Of a stretch of 64,000 nt of DNA, positions 23,012 through 31,975 are shown one piece after another. The stretch's first letter is position 1. Each line of letters starts with the position of its first letter. The stretch spans positions 62,001 through 126,000 of the forward strand of contig JACKEJ010000007.1 in the NCBI GenBank assembly GCA_020633055.1, given 5' to 3'. The notes under the pieces were generated by a model. That model saw nothing but the letters and a program-made list of their open reading frames with translations, made no database searches and had not been told where the DNA came from. A program made the translations under genes and the position numbers. Source of the stretch: Sandaracinaceae bacterium (GTDB taxonomy: Bacteria > Myxococcota_A > Polyangia > Polyangiales > Houyiibacteriaceae).

Positions 23012-24235
23012 ATGTCCGCCGATCCGCCCCTGGCACTGGATCCGAATTTTCGCATCGAGTTGCCCAACTTCGAGGGGCCGCTCGACCTGCTGCTCTACCT
23101 CGTGCAGAAGCACGAGCTGGACGTTCTGGACCTCCCCATCGCCTTCGTGACGGAGCGTTACCTGGCCTACATCAACATGATGCAGAGCCTGAACCTGGAC
23201 ATCGCGGCGGAGTACCTCGTGATGGCGGCCACCTTGGCGCACATCAAGAGCAAGATGTTGCTGCCCAAGCCCCCCGAGGACCAGGACGACGACCCCGAGG
23301 AGGAGCTGGACCCGCGAGCGGAGCTCATCCGCCGCTTGCTGGAGTACCAGAAGTACAAGCACGTGGCCGAGGAGCTGGGCGCCCGAGGGGTCGCGGGACG
23401 CGACGTGTTCAAGCGTGGAGCGCCGGGCGAGTCGGCTTCCGGTGAGCCGCCGCTGGCGTCGCTAAGCCTCTTCAAGCTCATCGACGCGTTCCAGAAAATC
23501 GCCCTGCGCGTGCAGGGGGAGGTGTCGCTCGAGGTCGACGCCGAGCGCATCACCATCCAGGAGCGGATGACGCAGGTGGTGGACCTGCTGAGCGCCCAGC
23601 GGCGCTGTCGCTTCGAGCAGCTGTTCGAGGGCCTGACCACGCGCTACGACCTGGTGGTCACCTTCTTGGCGCTGCTGGAGATGGCCAAGATGCAGCGGCT
23701 GCGCATCTACCAGGCCGAGCCCGAGGCGCCCATTCACCTCGAGTACCGCGAGGCCCCAGCCGACGGCACGCTCCGGGACCCGAACGAGCAAGACACGCCC
23801 TGGAAGCCGAGCTCGGATGACGACGGCGGTGGGGAGGGCGCGCTCGAGGCGGGCGACTGGCGCCCTGACGATGGCGCGGACGAGCTGGGCGACGACGAGG
23901 ACTTCGACTCGCTCGGCCCCCTGGATGACGACGAGCTGTCCGCCCTCGGTGCGGATGAGGCCGACGCGGACGACGAGGACGACGAGGACGACGAGGACGA
24001 CGAGGACGAAACCGACGAGGATGACGAGGACGACGAGGACGAAACCGACGAGGATGGCGACGACACCTCCGGCGAGGCAGCAGACGCAGCGGGTCGCGAC
24101 AAAGGGCTCGACGACGACGAGGAACTTGAAGACGAAGGGCTTTCGTTGCATGACGCCGCTGGTGACGGAACCCCGCATGAACACGCGCCGGTCGATGACA
24201 TCGGGCGCGACGAACCGACCGAGGAGGACCCGTGA
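23012..24235 (+). CDS. scpA: Segregation and condensation protein ScpA with acidic C-terminal extension
   Basis: 407 residues, ATG at 23012. The kleisin core (~1-250) begins with the ScpA signature IELPNFEGPLDLLLYLVQKH, then AAEYLVMAATLAHIKSKMLL, and ends with the winged-helix segment VVTFLALLEMAKMQRLRIYQ. ScpA bridges SMC heads and binds ScpB dimers in chromosome condensation. A Glu/Asp linker occurs at ~90-105, and the last ~140 residues are a hyper-acidic tail dominated by repeated Asp-Glu-Asp blocks (~315-350), making the protein far longer than the usual ~250. The stop overlaps scpB (GTGA). This is the first gene of the scpAB-glyQS-ppdK run; 83 bases separate it from the preceding dehydrogenase gene. 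Confidence 0.95.
   Translation: MSADPPLALDPNFRIELPNFEGPLDLLLYLVQKHELDVLDLPIAFVTERYLAYINMMQSLNLDIAAEYLVMAATLAHIKSKMLLPKPPEDQDDDPEEELDPRAELIRRLLEYQKYKHVAEELGARGVAGRDVFKRGAPGESASGEPPLASLSLFKLIDAFQKIALRVQGEVSLEVDAERITIQERMTQVVDLLSAQRRCRFEQLFEGLTTRYDLVVTFLALLEMAKMQRLRIYQAEPEAPIHLEYREAPADGTLRDPNEQDTPWKPSSDDDGGGEGALEAGDWRPDDGADELGDDEDFDSLGPLDDDELSALGADEADADDEDDEDDEDDEDETDEDDEDDEDETDEDGDDTSGEAADAAGRDKGLDDDEELEDEGLSLHDAAGDGTPHEHAPVDDIGRDEPTEEDP
23968..24060 (+). repeat. Acidic codon repeat in scpA
   Basis: GAC/GAG-rich in-frame tandem repeat coding for Asp-Glu runs. A longer unit containing GAAACCGACGAGGATG occurs at about 24008 and 24041, i.e. 33 bases apart, which indicates duplication of an 11-codon unit. 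Confidence 0.75.
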
Positions 24236-25890
24236 GCGAGCCCTTTCCGCCGGATGACGACGAGCAGGGGGCGATCGACGAGCACGCGCAGGAGCCGAGC
24301 GGGCCGGCGGACGCCGAGCGTGTCCGCGAGAGCGTGGTGACGGGTCCCAGCGACGCGGCGGAAGCCGTCGCGGGCGACGCGGAGTCCGTGGAGGACGGGG
24401 CTGAGCGCGAAGACGCGGCGGAGCCCGGGGACGGCGTCGAGGACGAGGCGGACACCGAGGAGCAGGTCGCGGACGAGCTAGAGCCGGGGGACGAGGTTGT
24501 GGACGAGGCCGAGCGCGAGGAGGAGGTCGCGGACGAGGCGGAGCCGGCGGGGGACGACGACGGAGTCGCATCCGACCCAGAGCGGATGCGCGGAGAAGGT
24601 GCCGAGCCCGAGGCGGAGCCGGACGACCCGAAGGGACCGGCCGCGACCGACGCGGGGGACGCTCTCGAGGGTGATGACACCGAGCCCCGCGAGCCCGTAG
24701 CCGAAGGCGAAGAGGAAGACGAAGGTCCGCTCCCGGGTGGCGACCACGCAGGTGGTCCCGGCCTCGAGCGCGCTGGGTTGCAGGCGCCCCCCGATGGTGC
24801 GCGGCTCAAGTCGATCCTCGAGAGCCTCATCTTCGTCGCTGAGAAGCCGCTGACCGAGAAGCAGCTGGCGGCCGCTGCTCGGGCCACGCTGGCGGAGATA
24901 CGCCCACTGCTGATCGAGCTCACGAACGAGTACGAAGCGCGTGGTATCAGTCTTGATTTGGTCGCGGGCGGGTATCAATTCCGGTCCGCAGCGCGCAACG
25001 CAGCGTTCGTGCGGGAGATGGTGGCCGCCAAGCCGGTGCGCCTCTCGCGCCCCCAGATCGAGACCCTCGCCATCGTGGCGTATCGACAGCCGGTCACACG
25101 GCCCGAGGTGGATGACATCCGCGGCGTGGACTCCGGCTATGCGCTCAACGCCCTGGGCGAGCGGCAGCTGATCAAGGTGGTGGGACGCAAGGAGGAGCCC
25201 GGGCGCCCGCTCCTCTACGGGACCACGGCGTACTTCTTGGAGTTCTTCGGCCTCAACAGCCTGAACGACCTGCCCACGCTGAAGGAGTTCAGCGACCTGA
25301 CCGAGGACAGCCGCGATATCTTCGAGCGCCGGATGGGCGAGCCCCTCGACCTGGCGAGCGTGGAGGCGCAGGCCAAGGCCGCCGTGGACGAGGCCTCCGA
25401 CGCAGAGTTCAGCGACGCACCCGACGGCGAGGAGGGCGACGAGTCGGACGCGGCCACTGGCGAGGCGGAGGGCTCGGGACAGCCCGCCGAGCAGACGCCG
25501 CGTTCGGACGACGACGACGACGAGTCGGATGACGATGACGACGGCGACGAGTCGGATGACGATGACGACGACGACGAGTCGGATGACGACGACGACGACG
25601 AGTCGGATGATGACGATGACGACAAGTCGGATGATGACGACGACGAGTCGGATGACGACGACGACGATGAGTCGGATGACGACGACGACGACGATGAGTC
25701 GGATGACGACGACGACGACGATGAGTCGGATGACGACGACGAGTCGGATGACAACGACGACGATGAGTCGGATGACGACGACGACGACGATGAGTCGGAT
25801 GACGACGACGACGAGTCGGATGACGATGACGACGATGAGTCGGATGACGACGACGACGACGATTGGGACGACGAGGACGACGACGAATGA
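24232..25890 (+). CDS. scpB: Segregation and condensation protein ScpB with acidic N- and C-terminal extensions
   Basis: 552 residues, GTG overlapping the scpA stop. The true ScpB core is at ~190-350: RLKSILESLIFVAEKPLTEK, then RPQIETLAIVAYRQPVTRPE, RGVDSGYALNALGERQLIK and YGTTAYFLEFFGLNSLNDLP, covering the two winged-helix domains that dimerise and clasp ScpA. It is preceded by ~185 acidic residues and followed by ~200 more, of which the last ~127 are about 14 tandem copies of a (Asp)n-Glu-Ser unit. Ordinary ScpB is ~180-250 residues. The stop overlaps glyQ (ATGA). With ScpA it makes the SMC condensin; the tails are unusual and perhaps modulate DNA or protein contacts by charge. Confidence 0.94.
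   Translation: MSEPFPPDDDEQGAIDEHAQEPSGPADAERVRESVVTGPSDAAEAVAGDAESVEDGAEREDAAEPGDGVEDEADTEEQVADELEPGDEVVDEAEREEEVADEAEPAGDDDGVASDPERMRGEGAEPEAEPDDPKGPAATDAGDALEGDDTEPREPVAEGEEEDEGPLPGGDHAGGPGLERAGLQAPPDGARLKSILESLIFVAEKPLTEKQLAAAARATLAEIRPLLIELTNEYEARGISLDLVAGGYQFRSAARNAAFVREMVAAKPVRLSRPQIETLAIVAYRQPVTRPEVDDIRGVDSGYALNALGERQLIKVVGRKEEPGRPLLYGTTAYFLEFFGLNSLNDLPTLKEFSDLTEDSRDIFERRMGEPLDLASVEAQAKAAVDEASDAEFSDAPDGEEGDESDAATGEAEGSGQPAEQTPRSDDDDDESDDDDDGDESDDDDDDDESDDDDDDESDDDDDDKSDDDDDESDDDDDDESDDDDDDDESDDDDDDDESDDDDESDDNDDDESDDDDDDDESDDDDDESDDDDDDESDDDDDDDWDDEDDDE
25507..25887 (+). repeat. Tandem Asp-rich/Glu-Ser coding repeat in scpB
   Basis: About 14 in-frame copies of GA(C/T) runs punctuated by GAGTCG (one copy is AAGTCG), unit length 15-27 bases and always a multiple of three, so the reading frame is preserved. 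One copy contains AAC for GAC. Length variation between copies suggests slippage. There is no spacer sequence, so it is not a CRISPR array. Confidence 0.9.
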
Positions 25891-26849
25891 CGTTTCAGGA
25901 ACTGATCCTCACGCTCGAGAGGTTCTGGGCGGACCGAGGCTGCCTGTTGGTGCAGCCCTACGACTCGGAGGTGGGCGCCGGCACCTTCAACCCCTCCACT
26001 TTCCTGCGCGCCATCGGGCCCGAGCCCTGGAACGTGGCCTACGTGGAGCCTTCGCGGCGCCCGACCGACGGTCGCTACGGTGACAACCCGAACCGCCTCC
26101 AGCAGTTCCACCAGTATCAGGTCATTCTCAAGCCCGCGCCGCTGAACATCCAGGAGCTCTACCTGGACTCGCTGCGCGCGCTGGGCACGGACCCCCTGCA
26201 GCACGACATCCGCTTCATCGAGGACGACTGGGAGTCGCCCACCCTCGGCGCCTGGGGCCTCGGCTGGCAGGTGTGGCTGGACGGCCTCGAGATCAGCCAG
26301 TTCACGTACTTCCAGCAGTGCGGTGGCGTGGACTGCACGCCCATCAGCGGCGAGCTCACGTACGGCCTCGAGCGCATCGCCATGTACCTGCAGGACGTGG
26401 ACAACGTCTATGACCTCGAGTGGAGCCAGGGCGTGCGCTACGGCGACATCTGGAAGCGCGCCGAGTGGGAGTGGAGCACCTACAACTTCGAGCGCGCCGA
26501 CGTGGAGCTCCACCAGCAGTTCTTCGACGCGTACGAGCAGCAGTGCACGCGGCTGCTCGGGCTGTCCGAGAAGCGCGGGAAGGGCGGCGCGCTGCAGTAC
26601 GAGCGCGAGCCCCTCGAGCGCCTGGTGCTCCCCGCCTACGACTGCGTCATCAAGTGCAGCCACTACTTCAACGTGCTCGACGCGCGCGGCGCCATCTCCG
26701 TCACGGAGCGTCAGCGCTTCATCGGGCGCGTCCGGCACATCGCCCGCGCCACCGCCGAGTCGTGGCTGGCCCAGCGCGAGGCGCTCGGCTTCCCGCTCTT
26801 GCGTGAGAACAAGGCCGCCGAGGCGGTCGCCCCCCGAGCCACGCCGTAG
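25887..26849 (+). CDS. glyQ: Glycine--tRNA ligase alpha subunit
   Basis: 320 residues. The ATG at 25887 overlaps the scpB stop; MTFQELILTLERFWADRGCL is the normal GlyQ start, so a longer frame reaching into the scpB repeats is rejected. Class II synthetase core motifs are evident: QPYDSEVGAGTFNPSTFLRA, YVEPSRRPTDGRYGDNPNR, QFHQYQVILKP and GVDCTPISGELTYGLERIA. The alpha subunit makes glycyl-adenylate in the alpha2beta2 enzyme that charges tRNA-Gly. glyS follows after 8 bases. Length is a little above the typical ~300 because of a C-terminal extension. Confidence 0.97.
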   Translation: MTFQELILTLERFWADRGCLLVQPYDSEVGAGTFNPSTFLRAIGPEPWNVAYVEPSRRPTDGRYGDNPNRLQQFHQYQVILKPAPLNIQELYLDSLRALGTDPLQHDIRFIEDDWESPTLGAWGLGWQVWLDGLEISQFTYFQQCGGVDCTPISGELTYGLERIAMYLQDVDNVYDLEWSQGVRYGDIWKRAEWEWSTYNFERADVELHQQFFDAYEQQCTRLLGLSEKRGKGGALQYEREPLERLVLPAYDCVIKCSHYFNVLDARGAISVTERQRFIGRVRHIARATAESWLAQREALGFPLLRENKAAEAVAPRATP

Positions 26850-26857
26850 GACCGCGA

Positions 26858-28921
26858 ATGTCTACTGAACTGCTTATCGAAGTCGGCCTGGAAGAGCTCC
26901 CGGCGTCGTTCCTGGCTCAAGCCCTCTCGTCGCTGCACGCCGGCGCCACCGAGCTGTTCGCTGCCGCGCGCCTCGCGCCTGCCTCCATCGAGGTGCTGGG
27001 CAGCCCCCGCCGCCTCGCGTTGCGCGTGCGCGGACTCCCGGAGCGTCAGCCCGACCGCCGCGAGACGGTGCAGGGCCCGCCGTGGGCCGCCGCGTTCGAC
27101 GACGCGGGCAAGCCCAAGAACGGCGCCCTCGGCTTCGCCAAGAAGCAGGGCGTTGCCGTGGAGGACTTGGTCGCGGTCGAGACCGACAAGGGCAAGTACG
27201 TCGCGGCCAACGTGTTCGAGCCTGGTCGCGCCGCGGGTGAGGTGCTCCCCGAGCTGCTGGGCGCGCTCTGCCAGCGGATCACCTTCCCCAAGTCCATGCG
27301 CTGGGGCGAGGGTACCTTCGCCTTTGGCCGGCCGGTGCACTGGCTGGTGGGGTTGCACGGCGCCGAGGTCATCCCCTTCGAGTTCGCTGGGCTGGTCGCG
27401 GGACGCAGCACGCGCGGCCACCGCTTCCTGGCGCCCGACGTGTTCGAGCTGGCCGACGCAGCCGAGTACGAGTCGCGCCTGGCCGAGGCCCACGTCATCG
27501 TGGACATGACGCTCAAGAAGCAGCGCATGCACGACGCGCTCGTGGCCGCGGCCGCGGCCGCGGGGGGCACGCTCTCGCCCGACGACTTCTTGCTGGAAGA
27601 GTGCACCTCCCTCGTCGAGGAGCCGTTCGTCGTCCCTGGCACCATCGCCGAGCAGTTCCTCGAGCTGCCCGACGCGGTGATCGTTTCGGTCATGCGGGAT
27701 CATCAGCGCTACTTCGCGGTGCGTGGCCCCGACGGCGCGCTGCTGCCGACGTACCTCAACGTGGTGAACACCGCGCTCGCACCGGACATCATCGCGAAGG
27801 GCAACGACCGCGTGCTGCGCGCTCGCCTCGCCGACGCGCAGTTCTTCGTGCGCGAAGACCGCAAAGCCCCGCTCGCGAGCCACCTCACGCGTCTGGACCA
27901 GGTCACGTTCCAGGCGAAGCTCGGGTCGGTCGGCGCGAAGATCCGTCGCATCGAGGCGCTCGCCCGCGCCCTGGCACCCGCGGCGGGCGTGAGCGCCGAC
28001 CTCGCCGCCCAGGTGGCGCTGCTGTGCAAGATGGACCTCGACACGCTGATCGTGTTCGAGTTCCCCGAGCTGCAGGGCCTGATGGGGCGCCACTACGCGC
28101 TGGCCGAGGGGCTCCCCGGCGACGTGGCGGATGCCATCGCGGACCACTACAAGCCCACTGGCGCGTCGGACGCGCCTGCGCCGACGGCCCTCGCGAGCGT
28201 CGTGGCCGTGGCCGACCGAGCCGACACGCTCGTGGGCTGCTTCGGCATCGGGCTGGTCCCCTCGGGCTCGGCCGACCCGTTCGCGCTCCGGCGCGCTACG
28301 CTGTCGCTGGTGCGCACGGCCGTGGACGGCGCGATCGACGTCGACATCGCCGCGCTGCTCGCCGCCGCGTACGACGGCTTCCCAGAGGGCGTGCTGGGGC
28401 CGCGGGCCGAGGTGCTGGCCCAGCTCGACGAGTTCGTGCGTGCTCGCCTGCGCGCCTACTACCGCGAGCGCTTCCCTTCGGACGTGGTCGACGCCTGCGT
28501 GGCCGCCTGGCCTGGTGGGTCCCTGCGCGACGTAGCCGCGCGCATTGCCGCCGTGGACGCCTTCCGCGCCCGCCCCGAGTACGAGGCCCTCGCGGTGGCG
28601 TTCAAGCGCGCCCACAACATCACGCGCGACACCGCGCGCGGCGATGTCTCGGACGGGCTGCTCGAGGCGGACGCGGAGCGTCAACTGGCAGACGCCTTCG
28701 GCGGCGCGCGTGGCCGCATCGCCGAGTCCACCGCTTCGGGCCGCTACGAGGATGCCCTGGCCGTCGTGGCCACGGAGCTGCGTGGCCCCATCGACCGCTT
28801 CTTCGACGACGTGTTGGTCATGGACCCCAACGAAGCGATTCGTCAGAACCGCCTCAACCTCTTGGCCGAGATCGCCGACACGATCAGCCGCATCGCGCAC
28901 TTCCACGCGCTCTCCACGTGA
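26858..28921 (+). CDS. glyS: Glycine--tRNA ligase beta subunit
   Basis: 687 residues, ATG eight bases after glyQ. The typical GlyS N-terminus is present (LLIEVGLEELPASFLAQALS), with LGSPRRLALRVRGL, FPKSMRWGEG, FGRPVHWLVGL, EECTSLVEEPFVVPG and VMRDHQRYFAVRG in order, an HD-like helical middle domain (LCKMDLDTLIVFEFPELQG) and the C-terminal anticodon-binding domain. It supplies tRNA recognition for the alpha2beta2 glycyl-tRNA synthetase. Full length, no defects. ppdK follows 61 bases later, an arrangement also known from deltaproteobacteria such as Geobacter. Confidence 0.97.
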   Translation: MSTELLIEVGLEELPASFLAQALSSLHAGATELFAAARLAPASIEVLGSPRRLALRVRGLPERQPDRRETVQGPPWAAAFDDAGKPKNGALGFAKKQGVAVEDLVAVETDKGKYVAANVFEPGRAAGEVLPELLGALCQRITFPKSMRWGEGTFAFGRPVHWLVGLHGAEVIPFEFAGLVAGRSTRGHRFLAPDVFELADAAEYESRLAEAHVIVDMTLKKQRMHDALVAAAAAAGGTLSPDDFLLEECTSLVEEPFVVPGTIAEQFLELPDAVIVSVMRDHQRYFAVRGPDGALLPTYLNVVNTALAPDIIAKGNDRVLRARLADAQFFVREDRKAPLASHLTRLDQVTFQAKLGSVGAKIRRIEALARALAPAAGVSADLAAQVALLCKMDLDTLIVFEFPELQGLMGRHYALAEGLPGDVADAIADHYKPTGASDAPAPTALASVVAVADRADTLVGCFGIGLVPSGSADPFALRRATLSLVRTAVDGAIDVDIAALLAAAYDGFPEGVLGPRAEVLAQLDEFVRARLRAYYRERFPSDVVDACVAAWPGGSLRDVAARIAAVDAFRARPEYEALAVAFKRAHNITRDTARGDVSDGLLEADAERQLADAFGGARGRIAESTASGRYEDALAVVATELRGPIDRFFDDVLVMDPNEAIRQNRLNLLAEIADTISRIAHFHALST

Positions 28922-28982
28922 TCGCCGCGCGCCCGGAGTTGTCGGCGCGTGCGGGGCGTGCGTATGCTGCGCCCACCGCTGC

Positions 28983-31697
28983 ATGACTCCGCTGGTCCAC
29001 AGCTTCGACGCGCCCCCAAGCGAGCCCCTCGACACCCTGCGCGCGCGCATCGGCGGCAAGGCGCTGGGGCTCGTCGAGATGACGCGCCTCGGCCTCCCCG
29101 TGCCCGCGGGCTTCGCGCTCACCGTGGACGCGGGGCGCGCCCTGCGGGACCCCGAGGCACCATTCCCGGAGGCGCTCCGCGACGCGGTCCGCGAAGGGCT
29201 GCGCGGCATCGAAGCCAAGACGGGGCTCACGTTCGCGGACCCCCAGGCGCCCTTGCTGGTGTCGGTGCGCTCCGGCGCGGCCGCGTCTATGCCCGGGATG
29301 CTGGACACGGTGCTCAACGTCGGGCTCGACCGCAGCACGCTCGACGGGCTCGCCCAGCGCGGGGGGCGCCGCTTCGCGCTCGACGCCTACCGCCGCCTGC
29401 TGCAGATGTTCGGCGACGTAGTGTTGGGGGTACCCCGCGAGTTCTTCGAGCAGCAGCTCAGCCTCGCCAAGGCGCGCCTCGGGAAGCCCGCCATGACCGA
29501 CGCCGAGCTCGACGAGGAGGCGCTCGACGCACTCGCGCGCGCCTTCGAGGCTGAGCTCACGAAGCAGCGGCCCGACGCGTTTCCGACCCCGCTGCACGCG
29601 CAGCTGGAGCTCGCCATCGCGGCGGTCTATCGCTCGTGGGACAACACGCGCGCGCAGCGCTACCGCGCTTCGCAGGACATCTCCGACGACCTCGGCACCG
29701 CGTGCGTCATCCAGGCCATGGTGTTCGGCAACCGCGGGCCTGGCAGCGGCGCAGGCGTGCTCTTCACGCGCAACCCGAGCACCGGCGAGCGTATGCTCTA
29801 CGGCGAGTACCTCGAGAACGCCCAAGGTGAAGACGTGGTCTCCGGGGTGCGCACACCCTCGTCGCTCACCGCCGCCAGCGCCGTGCCCGGGCGCGAGGCG
29901 GGCTCCCTCGAGCGCAAGGACCCCGAGGCATTCGCGGCCGTGCAGCGCCTCGCCGAGCAGCTCGAGACGCACTTCCGTGACGTGCAGGACATCGAGTTCA
30001 CGGTCGAGGAAGGCCGCGTCTACCTGCTGCAGACCCGCAGCGCCAAGCGCACCCCCGAGGCCAGTGTGCGTATCGCGGTGGCCATGGCCGAGGAGGGGCG
30101 GGTCACGCGCGACGAGGCGCTGCTGATGGTGGACGCCAACAGCGTGGAGACGCTGCTGCGCACACGCCTCCCGACGCCCGACGAGCTGCTGGCGCAAGGC
30201 GTCAAGCCCGTCGCCATCGGCCTCGGTGCCAGCCCGGGGGTCGCCGTGGGACGCATCGTGTTCGATCCCGACAGCGCCGAGCGCATGGCCGCCGAGGGAC
30301 AGGACGTGCTGCTGGTGCGGCGTGACACCACCGCCGAGGACATCGTCGCGATGAAGGGCGCCCGCGGCATCCTCACGGCTGCGGGAGGGCTCACGTCCCA
30401 CGCCGCCGTGCTGTCGCGCGCGCTGGGCAAGTGCTGCGTGGCGGGGGCCAGCACGCTGCAGGTGGACTACGCGGCTGGCACCCTCACCGCACGGCCGCGG
30501 CGCGGCTCGGACGATCCGCCTCGCGTATTTCAGGTCGGCGACACCCTCACGGTGGACGGAAGCACGGGCCGCGTCTACGAGGGCGCCCTGGACGTGGTCG
30601 CCGCCACCGCCATCCCCGAGCTCACTACGCTCCTGGGCTGGGCCGACGAGCGCCGCACCCTAGGGGTGCGCGCCAACGCGGACACCCCACGCGATGCGCG
30701 CACGGCCAAGGCCTTCGGCGCCGAGGGCATCGGGCTGTGCCGTACGGAGCACATGTTCTTCGCGGACGAGCGCCTGGCCGCCCTCCGCTGCGTGGTCCTG
30801 GCCACCGACGAGCGCGAGCGCGAGCGCTGGGTAGGCCGCATCGAGGCCATGCAGCGGGGCGACTTCGAAGAGATCTTCCACGCCATGGCGGGGCACCCGG
30901 TGACGATCCGCCTGCTGGACTGGCCCCTGCACGAGTTCATGCCGCGCGACGACGCGTCTCTGGCGGCCGTGGCCTCCGGGCTGTCGGTGCCGCTTCGCGA
31001 GGCGCGCCGCCGCGCAGGCAGCCGCGCCGAGGTGAACCCCATGATCGGGCACCGCGGCGTGCGCGTGGGGCTGACCATCCCCGCCATCTACCGTGCTCAG
31101 ATCCGTGCCGTGCTCACCGCAGCGGTCGCCGTCTCGCGCGCGGGGAAGGGGGTGGCGCCCGAGCTGCTCATCCCGCTCACGGCCGTGGGCGAAGAGGTCC
31201 GCCGCGTGGCCGAGGCCGTGCGCGCCATCGCCGACGAGGTGTTCGAGGAGCAGCAGCTCTCCGTGGCGTTCAAGGTCGGCACGATGATCGAGCTCCCCCG
31301 CGCGTGCTTGGTCGCGGGGGAGATGGCCCGTCACGTCCAGTTCTTCTCGTTCGGCACCAACGATCTCACGCAGACTGCCTTCGGCATCTCCCGCGACGAC
31401 TCGACGCACTTCATCCCGGCCTACGTGGACGAGCTCGGGGTGCTGCCCCAGAACCCCTTCCGCACGCTGGACATGGTCGGCGTCGGGGAGCTCATCCGGC
31501 TCGCGATCGAGCGCGGTCGCGCCCAGAACCCGAACCTCGAACTGGGGGTCTGTGGAGCCCAGGGCGGGGACGCGCGGTCGATCCATTTTTTCGTCGAGCA
31601 GGGCGTGGATTACGTGTCGTGCACCCAGTCCCGCTTGGTGGTGGCGCGTCTCGGGGCGGCTCAGGCCGCGCTGCGCCTGGCGGCCGTCGCGACCTGA
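28983..31697 (+). CDS. ppdK: Pyruvate, phosphate dikinase
   Basis: 904 residues from the ATG at 28983. Domain order is normal: the N-terminal ATP-grasp (RIGGKALGLVEMTRLGLPVP, SVRSGAAASMPGMLDTVLNV), the phosphohistidine domain with the swivelling His473 in GGLTSHAAVLSRALGKC, and the C-terminal PEP/pyruvate TIM barrel (GIGLCRTEHMFF, NPMIGHRGVRVG, FSFGTNDLTQTAFGISRDD). The catalytic Cys857 is retained, but its loop reads CGAQGGD where CGEHGGD is usual. The enzyme interconverts ATP + Pi + pyruvate and AMP + PPi + PEP, serving glycolysis or gluconeogenesis according to conditions. It is last in the scpAB-glyQS run and is followed by a 254- to 278-base intergenic region. Confidence 0.96.
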   Translation: MTPLVHSFDAPPSEPLDTLRARIGGKALGLVEMTRLGLPVPAGFALTVDAGRALRDPEAPFPEALRDAVREGLRGIEAKTGLTFADPQAPLLVSVRSGAAASMPGMLDTVLNVGLDRSTLDGLAQRGGRRFALDAYRRLLQMFGDVVLGVPREFFEQQLSLAKARLGKPAMTDAELDEEALDALARAFEAELTKQRPDAFPTPLHAQLELAIAAVYRSWDNTRAQRYRASQDISDDLGTACVIQAMVFGNRGPGSGAGVLFTRNPSTGERMLYGEYLENAQGEDVVSGVRTPSSLTAASAVPGREAGSLERKDPEAFAAVQRLAEQLETHFRDVQDIEFTVEEGRVYLLQTRSAKRTPEASVRIAVAMAEEGRVTRDEALLMVDANSVETLLRTRLPTPDELLAQGVKPVAIGLGASPGVAVGRIVFDPDSAERMAAEGQDVLLVRRDTTAEDIVAMKGARGILTAAGGLTSHAAVLSRALGKCCVAGASTLQVDYAAGTLTARPRRGSDDPPRVFQVGDTLTVDGSTGRVYEGALDVVAATAIPELTTLLGWADERRTLGVRANADTPRDARTAKAFGAEGIGLCRTEHMFFADERLAALRCVVLATDERERERWVGRIEAMQRGDFEEIFHAMAGHPVTIRLLDWPLHEFMPRDDASLAAVASGLSVPLREARRRAGSRAEVNPMIGHRGVRVGLTIPAIYRAQIRAVLTAAVAVSRAGKGVAPELLIPLTAVGEEVRRVAEAVRAIADEVFEEQQLSVAFKVGTMIELPRACLVAGEMARHVQFFSFGTNDLTQTAFGISRDDSTHFIPAYVDELGVLPQNPFRTLDMVGVGELIRLAIERGRAQNPNLELGVCGAQGGDARSIHFFVEQGVDYVSCTQSRLVVARLGAAQAALRLAAVAT

Positions 31698-31897
31698 GCG
31701 CGCGGCCGCCCTGGCGCTGCCCCCCGCGTTCGCGTCTGCAGCACCCAAGCTCGCGCCCGGCCCCCGGGTAGGAAGGCTACGTCGGCCCGCTGCGTACCGT
31801 GGAGGGCCCAGAAGGTGACTTGACGGTTCGTATACGTCCTGAGACGCTAGAGGTCGCTGGCATGGCTCCGATCCAGAAGCTACCTTTCCAAGCAACC

Positions 31898-31925
31898 TTA
31901 ACTTGTCGACACCGACTCATATGCT
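31898..31925 (+). promoter_or_regulatory. Candidate sigma70-type promoter for the PEGA kinase gene
   Basis: TTAACT (31898-31903) and TATGCT (31920-31925), 16 bases apart, each match 4/6 of the vegetative consensus. The surrounding 60 bases are visibly more AT-rich than anything nearby. The remainder of the region from 31698 shows no gene or convincing hairpin. Confidence 0.35.
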
Positions 31926-31975
31926 CCCGTGGTAATATTCGCGTGAGCTAGATGGAAACGCCCGAGGAAAACAGC

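Noticed and set aside
23462..24923. Long minus-strand frames rich in Arg/Pro or Ser opposite scpA/scpB
   Set aside because: Same cause: antisense of acidic coding repeats in GC-rich DNA, and the plus-strand genes are unmistakable.
25507..25887. Tandem repeat considered as a CRISPR array
   Set aside because: Units are of multiples of three, without unique spacers, and lie in frame within scpB.
25215..26738. A 507-codon minus-strand reading frame containing long serine runs, opposite scpB and glyQ
   Set aside because: It is the mirror of the Asp-rich repeat (GAC/GAT read backwards gives serine codons) and of glyQ; no start signals or family resemblance.
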